A DNA stretch of 64,000 bases from NCBI RefSeq assembly GCF_012726295.1, contig NZ_JABAOB010000008.1, forward strand, positions 248,001-312,000, in the 5' to 3' direction. Shown here piece after piece: positions 33,985-42,002 of this stretch (position 1 is the first letter of the stretch; every line of letters starts with the position of its first letter). The position numbers and the translations under genes are program-made. This stretch comes from Chitinophaga sp. Ak27 (GTDB taxonomy: Bacteria > Bacteroidota > Bacteroidia > Chitinophagales > Chitinophagaceae). The notes beneath the pieces were generated by a model. It worked only from the letters and a program-made list of their open reading frames with translations, had not been told where the DNA came from and made no database searches.

Positions 33985-36540
33985 TTATTGAATCACTTCC
34001 TGCATTCCCTGCATGCCTGCGCCCATATTCTTTCTCTTGAACAGGCTGGCATCTATTTTACCAAACCGGTAAGCAAAGTTGAGGCGAATCATTTGCGGGT
34101 CGCGCAAACGGCTGTAGTACTGTGTGAAGTAAGCGCTTTCAGAGTACTGATCTGACCAGCGGGTTCTGAAAATATCGTTCACGCTCAGCGTTACGGAGGC
34201 GGCATTGTTTTTCAGGAAACTCTTTTTGATAGCAGCATCTACACCCCAGAAGGAGGCAATATACCCTTGGGAGGCGTTTTGCGACTGACCGAACATTGGG
34301 CCGTTTTGCGGGCCGCCTTTATTGTCGTTTACCGGGAGGTTGGTTTTAGATTGGTAAGTACCGGTAAGCTGCACCTCGAAATTAGCGGGTAGTTTAAACG
34401 TGTTGTTGAGCTTTCCAAACCAGCTCCAGAGGGCATCCTGCGACTGTGCTACATTATCCGTATTGATTTTGGAATTGTAGATATTCACGTTGGTCGACAT
34501 ATTCCACCACTTGGTAATGGTATTCATGGCGGTAACTTCAGCACCGGCAGAATAGCTGGAGTTGGCGTTGATATACGTGTTGACCAGGATTTTCTGGTTG
34601 TTTACCGGGTCGGTTTCATTAGTCAGGTAACGGGTAATCAGGTTGTTGGTATGACGGTAGTAGAGAGATGCCAGCAAGGTGTTGTTGCCCTTGAACGTTT
34701 TCAGGTACGACATTTCCATTGACTGGGTGAACTCCGGCACCAGGCCCGGGTTACCTTTCGTGATGTTCAGCTTATCCGTTGAATCGGTAAATGGTATCAG
34801 TTGGAAGAAATTAGGCCGGTTAATCCTGCGGGTATAGCTTACCTGCAGCTCCTGGTCATGTTTCAGCTTCTGGCTTAAAAATATGGAAGGAAACAGGCTT
34901 ACCGGGTAGCTGTTGCTGAAGTGCTGACCATTATTGAGCAGGTCGCCGGTATAGCTGGAGCTTTCTGCACGCAGTCCTACCTTATAGCCAAAGTTCTTAA
35001 TGGTATTGGAAATGCTGGCATAGGCCGCATATACGTTGTCATTATTTTTATAATTATTAGAGGCTGCCGGAATCAGGATATACTTACCCGTTTCTGGATC
35101 CATCATATAATTATTGAAGTTGCTTTTCGTAGTGCGGATGGAAGCTCTCAAACCTGTTTCCAGTTTCAGCTTGCCACGGAAAGGCTTTACATAATCCGTT
35201 TGGATGGTCATGAAGCTCACAGAGCCGCCACCCAGGATCTGCTGGATATCGCTGCCGGTAATATTGTTTTTATCAACGGCATACCGGTCTGTTCTATAGT
35301 CGGAGTTGTTGTTGCTTTTACCGCCGAAATAGTTGAAATCGGCTGTCAGTTCTTCTCCTTCTTTAGGGAACAGGTGTTTCATGCCCAGTACTAATCCATT
35401 GGCATTAAATTTATTATGTGAGCTGGAATTCCGTTGACTGAAGCCATGGGTAACTGGATTCAACAGCGTGTCGCTGTTGATATCAATTCTTTCGGTGGGG
35501 TTCATTTCTCCATGCACCTTAATGCCTGCGATAGACAGGGTAGTGCGGTTGGTAACGAACCAGTCGAGCCCCAGTTTGCCAAAAATGAAGCCACCATTGG
35601 TTTTGTTGGCATTTTCCTGGTTGATGAGGGTGTGCGGTATATCTCCGAAATTATCACGATCGGTGGTACCATTGGTACGTCCTTTCATCTGGTTGCCCAT
35701 TACGCTGGCGCTGATATTTACTTTGTCCTGGCGGAGGTTGAAGTCGCCGCCGCCGTTGAGAGCGCCGCGTTTGTCCACACCCGCGCGGATATTACCGTTG
35801 TAACCGGTTTTGCGGTTCTTTTTTAGCACGATATTGAGGATACCTGCGCTGCCGCCGGAAGCATCGTATTTAGCGGAAGGATTGGTAATTACTTCCACGT
35901 TTTCGATCGCATCGGCAGGGATCTGTTCCAGTGTCAGCGTGGTGGGGCGTCCATCGATGTAGAGCTGTGGCGCTGCGTTACGCAGGGTTACATTTCCGTC
36001 GATGTCTACGTTAACAGACGGTACGTTTTTCATTACATCGAGGGCCGTACCGCCGGCGCTCACGATATTCTTCTCCACGTTGAATACCTTTTTATCGATA
36101 TCCATCTGCATAATGGGTTTAGTACCGGCAACAGTTACACCCTGTAATTGAGTGGTGCTGACCGCCAGCTTAATGTTACCCAGGTCTTTGTCGAAAGGCG
36201 GAAAGGTAACGGGTTGCTCTACCGTTTTGTAGCCGGTAGCCGTGATCCGCAGTTTGAGTGGGCCCCTGCCCGGCAACTCATCCAGGCTGAATTCACCATT
36301 GCCTTTAGTGAGTGCGCCTTTCAGCAGTTTTTCCTTCATTTTTTTGCTAACAGTATCCATGCGGTTTTGCAGGATAATTACAGAAGCGTAAGCAACGGGT
36401 TTTCCATCTGGGTCAATAATTTTTCCATAAACATGTCCGCTCATCCCCATGGGCATTCTGGCGCCAGCGCCAGCGGGGGCCTGTGCCCAGGCAGAGACGG
36501 TAAGCAAAAACAGGGCGATTAACGAGTAGATCTTGTACAT
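33985..36540 (-). CDS. TonB-dependent outer-membrane beta-barrel protein (OMP_b-brl_3 type)
   Basis: 851 residues. Signal peptide (ends SAWAQ), a Gly/Met-rich linker, a carboxypeptidase-regulatory-like beta sandwich (~35-130: GKIIDPDGKPVAYASVIIL), a plug domain (~150-240: DVMKNVPSVNVDIDGNVTL, YDASGGSAGILNIVLKKN) and a long barrel. This is the non-SusC receptor type common in Bacteroidota. The substrate is unknown; no SusD or enzyme gene adjoins. A C-terminal Met/Lys-rich tail (FKRKNMGAGMQGMQEVIQ) follows the last strand, and a PMGM motif is found near the N-terminus, so a metal cargo such as copper is imaginable but unproven. Confidence 0.85.
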   Translation of the reverse strand: MYKIYSLIALFLLTVSAWAQAPAGAGARMPMGMSGHVYGKIIDPDGKPVAYASVIILQNRMDTVSKKMKEKLLKGALTKGNGEFSLDELPGRGPLKLRITATGYKTVEQPVTFPPFDKDLGNIKLAVSTTQLQGVTVAGTKPIMQMDIDKKVFNVEKNIVSAGGTALDVMKNVPSVNVDIDGNVTLRNAAPQLYIDGRPTTLTLEQIPADAIENVEVITNPSAKYDASGGSAGILNIVLKKNRKTGYNGNIRAGVDKRGALNGGGDFNLRQDKVNISASVMGNQMKGRTNGTTDRDNFGDIPHTLINQENANKTNGGFIFGKLGLDWFVTNRTTLSIAGIKVHGEMNPTERIDINSDTLLNPVTHGFSQRNSSSHNKFNANGLVLGMKHLFPKEGEELTADFNYFGGKSNNNSDYRTDRYAVDKNNITGSDIQQILGGGSVSFMTIQTDYVKPFRGKLKLETGLRASIRTTKSNFNNYMMDPETGKYILIPAASNNYKNNDNVYAAYASISNTIKNFGYKVGLRAESSSYTGDLLNNGQHFSNSYPVSLFPSIFLSQKLKHDQELQVSYTRRINRPNFFQLIPFTDSTDKLNITKGNPGLVPEFTQSMEMSYLKTFKGNNTLLASLYYRHTNNLITRYLTNETDPVNNQKILVNTYINANSSYSAGAEVTAMNTITKWWNMSTNVNIYNSKINTDNVAQSQDALWSWFGKLNNTFKLPANFEVQLTGTYQSKTNLPVNDNKGGPQNGPMFGQSQNASQGYIASFWGVDAAIKKSFLKNNAASVTLSVNDIFRTRWSDQYSESAYFTQYYSRLRDPQMIRLNFAYRFGKIDASLFKRKNMGAGMQGMQEVIQ

Positions 36541-36561
36541 TTTATTTAAAATTCAGAGATG

Positions 36562-36569
36562 CAAAAGTA
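36562..36569 (-). promoter_or_regulatory. -7 box of the TonB receptor gene
   Basis: TACTTTTG on the minus strand matches TAnnTTTG, 22 bases upstream of the receptor ATG. No clear -33 box is visible. Confidence 0.4.
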
Positions 36570-36676
36570 TACCGCGTTGGTGGATTAAATAAAATAAATG
36601 AGATGAGCGGGAAAAATATGTCTACGAAATGCGGATTCCGGGAACGTTTTTACGAGAAGGAAAAGCTTGTAATCCC

Positions 36677-37387
36677 TTACTGACTTGATTTTCCGGCTAG
36701 CGCATATACGGAATCCCGGTAAGTATCTCCCACGGGTAATTCCATTTCATCCAGGAAGACATTGTTCTTCCGGATGGCGGTAATAGCCCCTACAGATACA
36801 ATATGCGACTTATGGATACGGATAAACTTTGCCGGAGGTAACTGTTCTTCCAACCCTTTGATACTCATACGGGTTATCACGGGTTTAGGGTTGCCCTGGA
36901 GATGTATTTTTACATAGTCTTTCAGTCCTTCAATCCAGGTGATATCTGCAAATACTACTTTCAGCAGGCTGTAATCTACATTCACAAAGAAGAAGTCTGC
37001 CTGCTCCCGGTGGGCTTTACTGCCCGATTTCAACAGGAAGAGCTCCTGCGCCTTATTGCAGGCCCTGACAAAGCGTTCCAGCGATACCGGTTTTACGAGG
37101 TAGTCGGTTACTGCCAGGTTAAAACCTTCCAATGCATACTTTTCGTAAGCGGTAATCAGGATTACCATCGGTTTATTGGGCAGCGATTCCAGGAATTGCA
37201 GGCCGGTAAGTCCGGGCATTTGTATATCGAGAAATATCAGGTCTACCGATTGATGACGCAGTATTTCCATAGCTTCAAAGGCATTTTGGCATTTGCCTGT
37301 GAGCTGCAGGTAAGGTACCATGCTGATGTTGTCTTCCAGCAGGTCCAGCGCCAATGGCTCATCGTCTATGGCAATACATTTCATCAT
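36677..37387 (-). CDS. LytTR-family response regulator
   Basis: 236 residues. The receiver domain (~3-115) has Asp54 in FLDIQMP and the LVKPVSLERF segment; the LytTR DNA-binding domain is at ~135-232 (DITWIEGLKDYVKIHL, FIRIHKSHIVSV, LPVGDTYRD). The start at 37387 is chosen because its ATG overlaps the kinase stop codon as ATGA, showing translational coupling; the open frame begins 12 codons earlier inside the kinase gene. LytTR proteins bind pairs of direct repeats spaced 21 bp, and such a pair exists at 38472-38500 upstream of its own operon. Confidence 0.92.
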   Translation of the reverse strand: MMKCIAIDDEPLALDLLEDNISMVPYLQLTGKCQNAFEAMEILRHQSVDLIFLDIQMPGLTGLQFLESLPNKPMVILITAYEKYALEGFNLAVTDYLVKPVSLERFVRACNKAQELFLLKSGSKAHREQADFFFVNVDYSLLKVVFADITWIEGLKDYVKIHLQGNPKPVITRMSIKGLEEQLPPAKFIRIHKSHIVSVGAITAIRKNNVFLDEMELPVGDTYRDSVYALAGKSSQ

Positions 37388-38427
37388 CCGGGTAGATTTA
37401 ATTGTAAGGAAACTATAAACCAATCCTCTTTTTTATCGATATGCAACACATACTCTTCGCCGTACAGCAAATTTAAGCGTCTTTTGACGTTCACAAGCCC
37501 TATCCCGCTGGTTTTATCCTTCACTTCCGAAGAAACAGGATTGTATTTGTTGCGCACAGAAAAAAAGAGTATCCCCGGGCGGGTATATAATTGGATATCT
37601 ATCTGCGCATCGGATATTAATCCGGTACCATGTTTAAACGCGTTTTCCACAAAAGGAATGAGCAACATAGGTGCTATCTCATAAGTATTATTACTTACTT
37701 CCAGTGAGACGTTAATCGTTACGTTTTTTCCGAAACGCTGTTGTTGCAGGTCAATATAACTTTGCAGGTATTCTGCTTCTTTCTGCAGCGGCACTTTGTC
37801 TTCGTCGGCTTCGTACAACATGTACCGCATTAACGACGACAGCTTGATCAGCGAGGGTTCCAGCACATCCGATTTTTTACGGGCCAGCGACACCATGTTG
37901 TTGAGTACATTAAACATGAAATGAGGGCTCACCTGGGAGCGGAGCAACGATAATTCAGTTTTCAGGTTTTCGTTTTCCCGGGCGCTGGTTTGTCTTTCCT
38001 GCCGTACTTTATCTACAATCATCTGGAATGCTGTACTGGTAGACCATATGAAGAAAAATACGAGCAACGTGAAAAGAATAGCGGGTCTGATATCTATCAC
38101 ATGAGGATTCAGGAAAAGGACTTCAAACTCATACCGCGCCGTCATCATAAAAACAAATACTGCCAGCACGGACAGCGTGTATTTTACCACCTTTTTTTTG
38201 TTGAGCAGCCGGGGAATAAACACCCAGGCATTCAGGTAGAAGAAGGTAATCATCACCAGGTCTGTAAAGTACATATACAGCTCCCACTTAGGTTTCTCAT
38301 TCATGCGTTCCTGCGCATGCGTATCTGACGAGGGATGTAACAGGTAGGGCAGTGAAATAAATGCGAGCCATCCTAAAGTATGGAGTGCTATAGTAACCCA
38401 TTTTTGTTGATACCATTCCCGTTTCAT
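37384..38427 (-). CDS. LytS-like membrane sensor histidine kinase
   Basis: 347 residues. Four TM helices (~12-30, 50-70, 82-100, 113-135) with very short loops form the input region, so sensing is probably within the membrane. A coiled coil leads to the His_kinase domain with His169 (QVSPHFMFNVLNNM) and an ATPase domain (PFVENAFKHG, SGIGLVNVKRRLNLLYG). It pairs with the overlapping LytTR regulator. It is divergent from a fatty acid desaturase, which with the intramembrane sensor suggests monitoring of membrane state; this is inference. Confidence 0.9.
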   Translation of the reverse strand: MKREWYQQKWVTIALHTLGWLAFISLPYLLHPSSDTHAQERMNEKPKWELYMYFTDLVMITFFYLNAWVFIPRLLNKKKVVKYTLSVLAVFVFMMTARYEFEVLFLNPHVIDIRPAILFTLLVFFFIWSTSTAFQMIVDKVRQERQTSARENENLKTELSLLRSQVSPHFMFNVLNNMVSLARKKSDVLEPSLIKLSSLMRYMLYEADEDKVPLQKEAEYLQSYIDLQQQRFGKNVTINVSLEVSNNTYEIAPMLLIPFVENAFKHGTGLISDAQIDIQLYTRPGILFFSVRNKYNPVSSEVKDKTSGIGLVNVKRRLNLLYGEEYVLHIDKKEDWFIVSLQLNLPG

Positions 38428-38466
38428 GGCGGCAAATTAGGAATTTATATATTTATCATGTGTGCG

Positions 38467-38506
38467 AGTTGCGACCAACCCGGATATTTCTTCGACCAAC
38501 GCAACT
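38467..38506. promoter_or_regulatory. Candidate LytTR binding site (21-bp-phased direct repeats)
   Basis: CGACCAAC occurs at 38472-38479 and again at 38493-38500; read on the minus strand this is GTTGGTCG twice, 21 bp apart. One copy as TGCGTTGGT agrees at 8 of 9 positions with the LytTR half-site pattern as I know it ([TA][AC][CA]GTTN[AG][TG]). The whole is framed by an inverted AGTTGCG/CGCAACT. It lies between the LytTR operon and the desaturase. Confidence 0.55.
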
Positions 38507-38514
38507 GTGATATT

Positions 38515-38531
38515 AAATTAAGTCTTAATTT
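38515..38531. promoter_or_regulatory. Perfect 17-base dyad upstream of the desaturase
   Basis: AAATTAAG-T-CTTAATTT is a perfect 8+1+8 dyad, immediately before a weak -7-like TATAATTG (38532-38539). A repressor site overlapping the promoter would look like this, but the AT-rich context makes chance possible. Confidence 0.35.
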
Positions 38532-38576
38532 TATAATTGCAATTCCCATTACCTCACTGTACTAAAACGCTGATAT

Positions 38577-39353
38577 ATGACAGCTGATATTACCCGCCGG
38601 ATTGCCTGGAAAGACTTGACCCGCTTGTCTATCCGGGAAATGCTCATCGAAAATAATATTTCTATCCCTTGGGCTTTGGCTTCCTGGGTGCTTGCCTACT
38701 ACGGTTATTATGTTCTGGCCCTTCCATTTTCGGGGCTGTTTTTCCTGACAGCATTGCGGCAAGTGCACAATGGTTTTCACCAGTCGCTCGGCACCCATAA
38801 AAAGCTTACCTGGCTTACCTTGTTTTTGAATAGTATCCTGATGATGGCGTCTATTCATGCCGTAAAATATAATCATATCCGTCATCACAAGTATTGTTTA
38901 TCGGAAGAAGATTATGAAGGTAAGTCGGCCGGTATGAGCGCCTGGGGCGCCATCTTGTACGGACCTAAGCACATGTGGCTGATACACCGGATTACCTGGC
39001 AGCTGGGCAATAAAAAATATCGTCGCAATATGTTGCTGGAGCTGGCCGCCATAGCGTTGTTTACGGGAATGGTATTTTACTTCCAGGTATACTTTCTGGT
39101 ATATCATATTATTGTAATGGTGGTGGGTGAATTCCTGATGGCGTTTTTTGCCGTATGGAGTGTGCACCATGATTGTGATCACCACACCATTGCGAGAACG
39201 CAGCGTTCTGGCTGGAAGAATAAAATTACATTTAGCATGTTTTATCACCTGGAACATCACCTCTTTCCGGCGGTGCCAACTATTAAGTTGCCGGAATTGA
39301 GCAGGCGTATAGATGATGCGATGCCTGAGCTGGAAAAGAAGAACACATTTTAA
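38577..39353 (+). CDS. Membrane fatty acid desaturase
   Basis: 258 residues with hydrophobic helices at ~30-60, 78-95 and 155-195. The histidine boxes are HNGFH (64-68), HIRHH (100-104), HHDCDHH (197-203) and HLEHH (224-228), the diiron-binding set of the fatty acid desaturase/hydroxylase superfamily. It introduces a double bond (or hydroxyl) into acyl lipids, usually in response to cold. Family members include carotenoid modification enzymes, but no carotenoid genes are nearby. A divergent LytTR two-component system adjoins, with a likely LytTR site in the shared promoter region. Confidence 0.85.
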   Translation: MTADITRRIAWKDLTRLSIREMLIENNISIPWALASWVLAYYGYYVLALPFSGLFFLTALRQVHNGFHQSLGTHKKLTWLTLFLNSILMMASIHAVKYNHIRHHKYCLSEEDYEGKSAGMSAWGAILYGPKHMWLIHRITWQLGNKKYRRNMLLELAAIALFTGMVFYFQVYFLVYHIIVMVVGEFLMAFFAVWSVHHDCDHHTIARTQRSGWKNKITFSMFYHLEHHLFPAVPTIKLPELSRRIDDAMPELEKKNTF

Positions 39354-39361
39354 AGGAGTGT

Positions 39362-39470
39362 AAGGCCGAAAGCACAAAGCAAAAAACTATTGTGGAGAAG
39401 AACTTTGCGAGTGTTTAAATTCGCTTATATCCTTCTCCACAATAGTTTTTTGCTTTACGCTTTCAGCTTT
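39362..39470. terminator. Very long inverted repeat between convergent genes (bidirectional terminator or mini-element)
   Basis: Arms of 39 bases (39362-39400 and 39432-39470) enclose a 31-base loop. The inner 25 bases pair perfectly; the outer 14 have three mismatches and one wobble. The stem contains an A-run on the left and a T-run on the right around ACTATTGTGGAGAAG, so it can terminate transcription from both sides. The right arm runs into the last codons of the ABC1 gene. Confidence 0.75.
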
Positions 39471-40800
39471 CAGCTTTCTTGCTGCTTTTCGCCAATTCCT
39501 TAATCCGGCTATTCCCGGTAATGATATTCGCTTTCAGTTCACTGAGAATGGAGTATAACCCGAAGTAAGTACGATTGATATACAAACTATGCCGGGAGCC
39601 GCGGGCCACTTTAGAGTCGCGGATTTCCTTCATGTTGTACAGTTCGTCCATGTAGGCATATATTTCGTTGAAGTACGCTTCATTACCGAAATCGAAAGTA
39701 TCTAGGGTGAAGGGGAGTGTGAGCAGATCGATCATATGCTGGAATAACCCCGAGAAAAATTCCACTTCTTTGGGTGTATCCGTAGGATGGATCATTTCCA
39801 GGTTAGTATATATTTCATGCCGGCGTTTTTCATCTTTCAACACTTCCTTATCAACCAACAGGAAATAGTTTTCATAGAAGTCCAGTGGTACTTCTTTTAC
39901 GCAACCGAAGTCGAATATGCCTACGGTGCCATCAGGGCGCATGAGGAAATTGCCCGGATGAGGATCGGCATGTACCTGTTTCAGGCTGTGCACCTGGAAC
40001 TGGTAAAAATCCCACAGGGCCTGGCCTATTTTATTGCGCACTTCCTGGGAGGGGTTTGTCTGCAAGAATTCTTTCAGGTGTTTGCCTTCCAGCCAGTCCA
40101 TCGTAATAATCCGCTCGGAGGACATGTCGGGGTAATAGCCTGGAAAGCAGAGGTTGGGGATATGCGCGCAGGCGGCCGATAAATCCATGGATCGGTGAAG
40201 CTCCAGTTTGTAGTCGGTTTCCTCTAGCAGTTTACTTTCTATTTCGTCGAAGTATTTATCCATATCTACTTCGTTCATACCTACAATGCGTATTGCAAAA
40301 GGTTTTACGATACGGAGGTCGGATTTCACGCTGTTGGCTACGCCGGGATACTGGATTTTTACGGCCAGTGTTTTACCAGCTTTGGTGGCTTTATGTACCT
40401 GGCCAATGGAGGCGGCATTGGAGGCCTGCATCTCGAAGGTATCGTATAGCTGGGAGGGCGATTTGCCCAGTGTTTTTACAAAGGTGTTAACTACCAGCGG
40501 TCCGCTCAGCGGGGGGGCGCTGTACTGCGACATGGCAAACTTTTCTGTATAGGCTTTGGGGAGCATTCCTTTGTCCATGCTCAGCATCTGTGCCACTTTA
40601 AGGGCGCTACCTTTCAGGTTGCTGAGGGTATCATAAATATCAGCGGCATTGTCCTGGTGGAGCGCTTCCTTCGTGGTGGAAGGATCCATCAGTTTGCGGG
40701 TGTAGTGTTTGATATAATTAGAACCAACTTTAAGTCCGGTCGTAACAAATCTGCCTGCCCTTTCCACCTTGGAGGTAGGAATGTTGGATTGCTCTTTCAT
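39463..40800 (-). CDS. ABC1/UbiB-family atypical kinase
   Basis: 445 residues. It has the UbiB/ADCK hallmarks: KVAQ at 68-71 in place of KxGQ, the Ala-rich loop NAASIGQVH (128-136), catalytic Lys148 in AVKIQYPG, HADPHPGNF and the metal-binding DFG (GIFDFGCVKE). Family members support ubiquinone synthesis or lipid homeostasis through ATPase activity. As most Bacteroidota use menaquinone, the role is uncertain. The gene follows its TetR regulator by 5 bases, so the pair is an operon. The C-terminal codons lie inside a GCTTTCA-repeat and inverted-repeat arm. Confidence 0.88.
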   Translation of the reverse strand: MKEQSNIPTSKVERAGRFVTTGLKVGSNYIKHYTRKLMDPSTTKEALHQDNAADIYDTLSNLKGSALKVAQMLSMDKGMLPKAYTEKFAMSQYSAPPLSGPLVVNTFVKTLGKSPSQLYDTFEMQASNAASIGQVHKATKAGKTLAVKIQYPGVANSVKSDLRIVKPFAIRIVGMNEVDMDKYFDEIESKLLEETDYKLELHRSMDLSAACAHIPNLCFPGYYPDMSSERIITMDWLEGKHLKEFLQTNPSQEVRNKIGQALWDFYQFQVHSLKQVHADPHPGNFLMRPDGTVGIFDFGCVKEVPLDFYENYFLLVDKEVLKDEKRRHEIYTNLEMIHPTDTPKEVEFFSGLFQHMIDLLTLPFTLDTFDFGNEAYFNEIYAYMDELYNMKEIRDSKVARGSRHSLYINRTYFGLYSILSELKANIITGNSRIKELAKSSKKAES

Positions 40801-40805
40801 GATGT

Positions 40806-41432
40806 TTATTTCCTCGTAAAAATAAATTTCCCAAAGTCCAGCAAGCTATCCAGGGTATTGGATTTGATCAGCTGGAAACTGAGATTCACTGCTTTTTCAA
40901 TTGCAGCATCGGTCATTTCAAATTGGTGACTGGTATCATCCAGCCAGTATTTCAATACAAACAGTGCCTGTAACCAGAAGCCATGTACATATTGATCGGA
41001 GATATATTTTCTTTCTTTGATTTCGTTGGATTGATAGCCTTCCTTTACCAGGTCGCGTACATACGCATTAAAGGCATCATGGAAGGTTTCCAGTTTATTA
41101 CGGTACAGGTCTGGCAGGCGGAAATGTTTCCGTTGCAGTAACAGGTAGCTGCGGTCTTCCTTCAGTTTTTGTACCCAGAGAAAATAAAAGGCCAGGAGTT
41201 TTTCCTGTGCGTTGTACTGGAGATAGGTATCATCTGCCTGTAATTGTTCGAGTGTTTGCTGGAAGATGGATAGCCAGATATCCTGTTCCACTGATTCCAG
41301 GGAGCTGTATTGTTCGTAAAACGCAGCTTCCGTGATATCTACAATTTTGCAGAGTGCATATACCGATACCGGCGCTTTGCCATTTTCAAGCCAGTACACT
41401 TTATAGGCGTTGCGAATAAGCTGTTTGTCCAT
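40806..41432 (-). CDS. TetR-family regulator
   Basis: 208 residues: an N-terminal three-helix HTH (~5-50, VSVYALCKIVDITEAAFYEQYSSLE) and an all-helical ligand domain with many Phe/Tyr/Trp residues. Recognition-helix residues are more divergent than in classical TetR. It directly precedes the ABC1 kinase gene and probably controls this operon. A TAAATTTG -7 box on the minus strand (plus-strand 41507-41514) could be its promoter. Confidence 0.78.
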   Translation of the reverse strand: MDKQLIRNAYKVYWLENGKAPVSVYALCKIVDITEAAFYEQYSSLESVEQDIWLSIFQQTLEQLQADDTYLQYNAQEKLLAFYFLWVQKLKEDRSYLLLQRKHFRLPDLYRNKLETFHDAFNAYVRDLVKEGYQSNEIKERKYISDQYVHGFWLQALFVLKYWLDDTSHQFEMTDAAIEKAVNLSFQLIKSNTLDSLLDFGKFIFTRK

Positions 41433-42002
41433 AAGAAAAAGGTTTACGGTTGTTGAATAAGCCCGTCCGGATTGGTACCGGAGGTTAAAGACGTGGGCGC
41501 ATACAAATTTACGGCATGTGCGCTTATAAACAGTTTTTTATCGTGGGTGGAAATGTTAAAATCTGTTTTATTTACCAGGAAATTATTATGATAAAAAAAG
41601 GAATTTGGTATTTGGAAAATAACCATATCTTTGCACCCGAATTCCTTATTCTTCATCGTTTAAAATTGCAAGGAATCATGACAGAACGTACCCACATATC
41701 ACCCGCACTGTTGCTTGCCTGATCAGGCAAACGCCTTGTTATTGCTCGTATTTTCCTGCATTACATAACCCGATTGTTTGTACAAGGCAGTATAAATCAA
41801 TATTGTATATACAGCTATATTTTATAATAATTTTTGGCTGTAACAGGATATCGTATAAGCGTATACGTTAGGGTATTGTTTGCCGCCCCATTAAGCTTTC
41901 CCGCAGCAGTGGTTTCACCAAAATATTACAATGGGCGCGGAGCGCCCGGAGGACGTGCTATGCCCGCTCCTCAGCAATTATACATACTACAATCACCATT
42001 TT
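41433..42002 (+). promoter_or_regulatory. Long rtcB leader/intergenic region
   Basis: 570 bases without a recognised gene. From left: the TetR promoter on the minus strand; a plus-strand promoter (TTTG 41604-41607, 18 bases, TATCTTTG 41626-41633); a 7-bp hairpin ATTCCTT/AAGGAAT (41641-41676); a 14-codon ORF MTERTHISPALLLA (41678-41722) whose stop lies in a 16-base perfect palindrome TTGCCTGATCAGGCAA (41715-41730); an AT-rich stretch; and a GC hairpin GGGCGC-GGA-GCGCCC (41933-41947) 56 bases before rtcB. Transcripts from this promoter would carry a ~360-base leader. Confidence 0.5.
41604..41633 (+). promoter_or_regulatory. Bacteroidota-type promoter for the rtcB-prfH unit
   Basis: A -33 TTTG (41604-41607) and a -7 TATCTTTG (41626-41633), 18 bases apart, agree well with the Bacteroidota primary-sigma consensus. 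The same octamer occurs ahead of urease at 24584. Confidence 0.6.

Noticed and set aside
41516..41722. 68-residue frame across the rtcB promoter
   Set aside because: It runs through the promoter boxes and its composition is that of noncoding DNA; only its last 14 codons, after the promoter, are considered as a leader ORF.
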